Below, in pieces: positions 29,966 through 30,902 of a DNA stretch of 30,902 bases. Source of the DNA: Lachnospiraceae bacterium UBA1755. Lineage in GTDB: Bacteria > Bacillota > Clostridia > Lachnospirales > Lachnospiraceae. The number at the start of each line of letters is the position of its first letter. Position 1 is the first letter of the stretch. Location of the stretch: assembly GCA_002314805.1 (NCBI GenBank), contig DCHJ01000112.1, positions 52,703-83,604 on the forward strand. The letters are read 5' to 3'. The position numbers were made by a program, and so were the translations under genes. The notes under the pieces are model-generated. The model was not told where the DNA came from. It worked only from the letters and a program-made list of their open reading frames with translations, and searched no databases.

Positions 29966-30902
29966 ATGAGAAATGACACAAAAAAGGTCAATATAGGCGG
30001 CGTTGTGATAGGCGGTGGCAGTCCGATCGCTATCCAGTCAATGTGCAATACGCGCACCGGAGATGTAAAGGCGACCGCGGCTCAGATACTTGCACTGCAG
30101 CAGGCAGGCTGTGATATCGTACGTGTTGCAGTTCCTGATATGACAGCGGCAATGGCACTGTCAGAGATAAAGAAGCAGATCAGCATACCTTTGGTTGCAG
30201 ATATACATTTTGATTACAGGCTTGCCATCGCGGCAATTGAGCACGGCGCAGACAAGATCCGTATCAATCCCGGCAATATCGGCAGCCGTGATAACGTGAA
30301 AGCTGTAGTTGATGCAGCACGAGAGCGCTCGATCCCGATACGTGTAGGCGTCAATTCAGGCAGTCTTGAAAAGAGTATTCTTGAAAAGTACGGGCATGTG
30401 ACCGCAGAGGGGATAGTAGAATCAGCCCTCGATAAGGTGCATATCGTGGAGGATCTTGGTTACGACAATATTGTGATAAGTATAAAGAGTTCAGACGTAC
30501 CCATGTGCATCCGCGCTCACGAGCTCATCAGCTCACAGACACAGTATCCGCTCCATGTAGGCATCACTGAGGCAGGCACTCTGTACAGCGGCACGGTCAA
30601 ATCATCGGTCGGACTGGGCATTATACTTAATGAGGGTATAGGCGACACAATAAGAGTATCTCTTACAGCCGATCCGGTTGAAGAGGTCATCTGTGCCAGA
30701 CGCATATTGAAGACGCTCGGTCTCATAAGCGGTGGTATAGAAGTCGTGTCATGTCCGACCTGCGGAAGGACACAGATCGACCTGATCGGACTGGCAGATA
30801 AAGTCACAAGGCTTGCAGAAGGTTATGATCTTGATATCAAGGTTGCAGTGATGGGATGTGTGGTCAACGGTCCCGGCGAAGCAAGAGAGGCAGACCTGGG
30901 AA
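29966..30902 (+). CDS. ispG: 4-hydroxy-3-methylbut-2-en-1-yl diphosphate synthase (flavodoxin), 3' truncated by the window
   Basis: [4Fe-4S] enzyme converting MEcPP to HMBPP, the penultimate MEP pathway step. The frame is open from ATG 29966 to the last base: 312 residues, with the C-terminus outside the window. The TIM-barrel part shows SPIAIQSMCNT, QAGCDIVRVAVPD, VADIHFDYRLA and ADKIRINPGNIG. The cluster domain has SCPTCGRT (two cysteine ligands) and MGCVVNGPGEAREAD (the third). AAGGAAGG lies 5 nt before the ATG. The MEP partner dxr is two genes upstream; dxr-rseP-ispG is a conserved order in Firmicutes. Confidence 0.97.
   Translation, partial: MRNDTKKVNIGGVVIGGGSPIAIQSMCNTRTGDVKATAAQILALQQAGCDIVRVAVPDMTAAMALSEIKKQISIPLVADIHFDYRLAIAAIEHGADKIRINPGNIGSRDNVKAVVDAARERSIPIRVGVNSGSLEKSILEKYGHVTAEGIVESALDKVHIVEDLGYDNIVISIKSSDVPMCIRAHELISSQTQYPLHVGITEAGTLYSGTVKSSVGLGIILNEGIGDTIRVSLTADPVEEVICARRILKTLGLISGGIEVVSCPTCGRTQIDLIGLADKVTRLAEGYDLDIKVAVMGCVVNGPGEAREADLG

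Noticed and set aside
29866..30057. Minus-strand 63-residue frame before ispG
   Set aside because: It runs through the ispG start and N-terminal coding region and has no support.

Overview
The window is a chromosomal core region from a Gram-positive Clostridia-type bacterium, most likely Lachnospiraceae; the genus is not resolved. The signs are strong AGGAGG-type ribosome binding sites, dnaG directly coupled to the primary sigma factor gene and trmK, a heterodimeric ABC exporter of the BmrCD/TM287-288 type, the MEP isoprenoid genes dxr and ispG, and class A RNase P RNA. Nearly everything reads on the plus strand. I see no phage, insertion sequence, CRISPR array, toxin-antitoxin or defence genes, so the unusual material is in regulation and in lineage-specific changes to housekeeping genes.

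Layout. 1-4507: pnp (5' end outside the window), mgtE and thrS, spaced about 42 nt apart. 4636-6037: a promoter, an L20-type attenuator leader, infC with an ATT start, rpmI, rplT and a tRNA-Leu(CAG). 6095-6261: a separate tRNA-Leu(AAG) unit with its own promoter and terminator. 6243-11423: dnaG, rpoD, trmK and a TGS-domain nucleoside kinase, overlapping or nearly touching. 11382-12811: rnpB with its own promoter, then galE starting 14 nt after the RNA. 12958-17936: yifB/comM, dprA and topA. 17996-19998: an array of three phased repeats, the rpsB promoter and leader, rpsB, tsf and a terminator. 20035-20822: thiN on the minus strand. 20863-24653: two ABC exporter half-transporters. 24663-30902: pyrH, frr, uppS, cdsA, dxr, rseP and ispG (cut by the window end).

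How the genes work together. Most of the window is the translation and transcription apparatus: RNA decay, tRNA charging and tRNA genes, tRNA methylation and processing, IF3, L35, L20, S2, EF-Ts, ribosome recycling and sigma-A. DNA replication, uptake and topology are represented by dnaG, yifB, dprA and topA. The last operon joins UMP kinase and ribosome recycling to envelope lipid synthesis: dxr and ispG make isoprenoid precursors, uppS makes the undecaprenyl carrier, cdsA makes CDP-diacylglycerol, and rseP is a membrane protease.

Most noteworthy: (a) seven promoter-like sites share an extended TGn -10, usually 17 bp from a -35, and three of them are built into hairpins or inverted repeats; (b) three direct repeats spaced 21-22 bp sit upstream of the rpsB promoter; (c) the predicted dnaG transcript start is only about 3 nt from its ATG; (d) ThrRS has no TGS domain; (e) there is a tRNA-Leu with an A34 anticodon; (f) TrmK and DprA carry low-complexity insertions; (g) a structured, unassigned 284-bp spacer precedes ispG. 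I did not find a convincing new multi-gene system.
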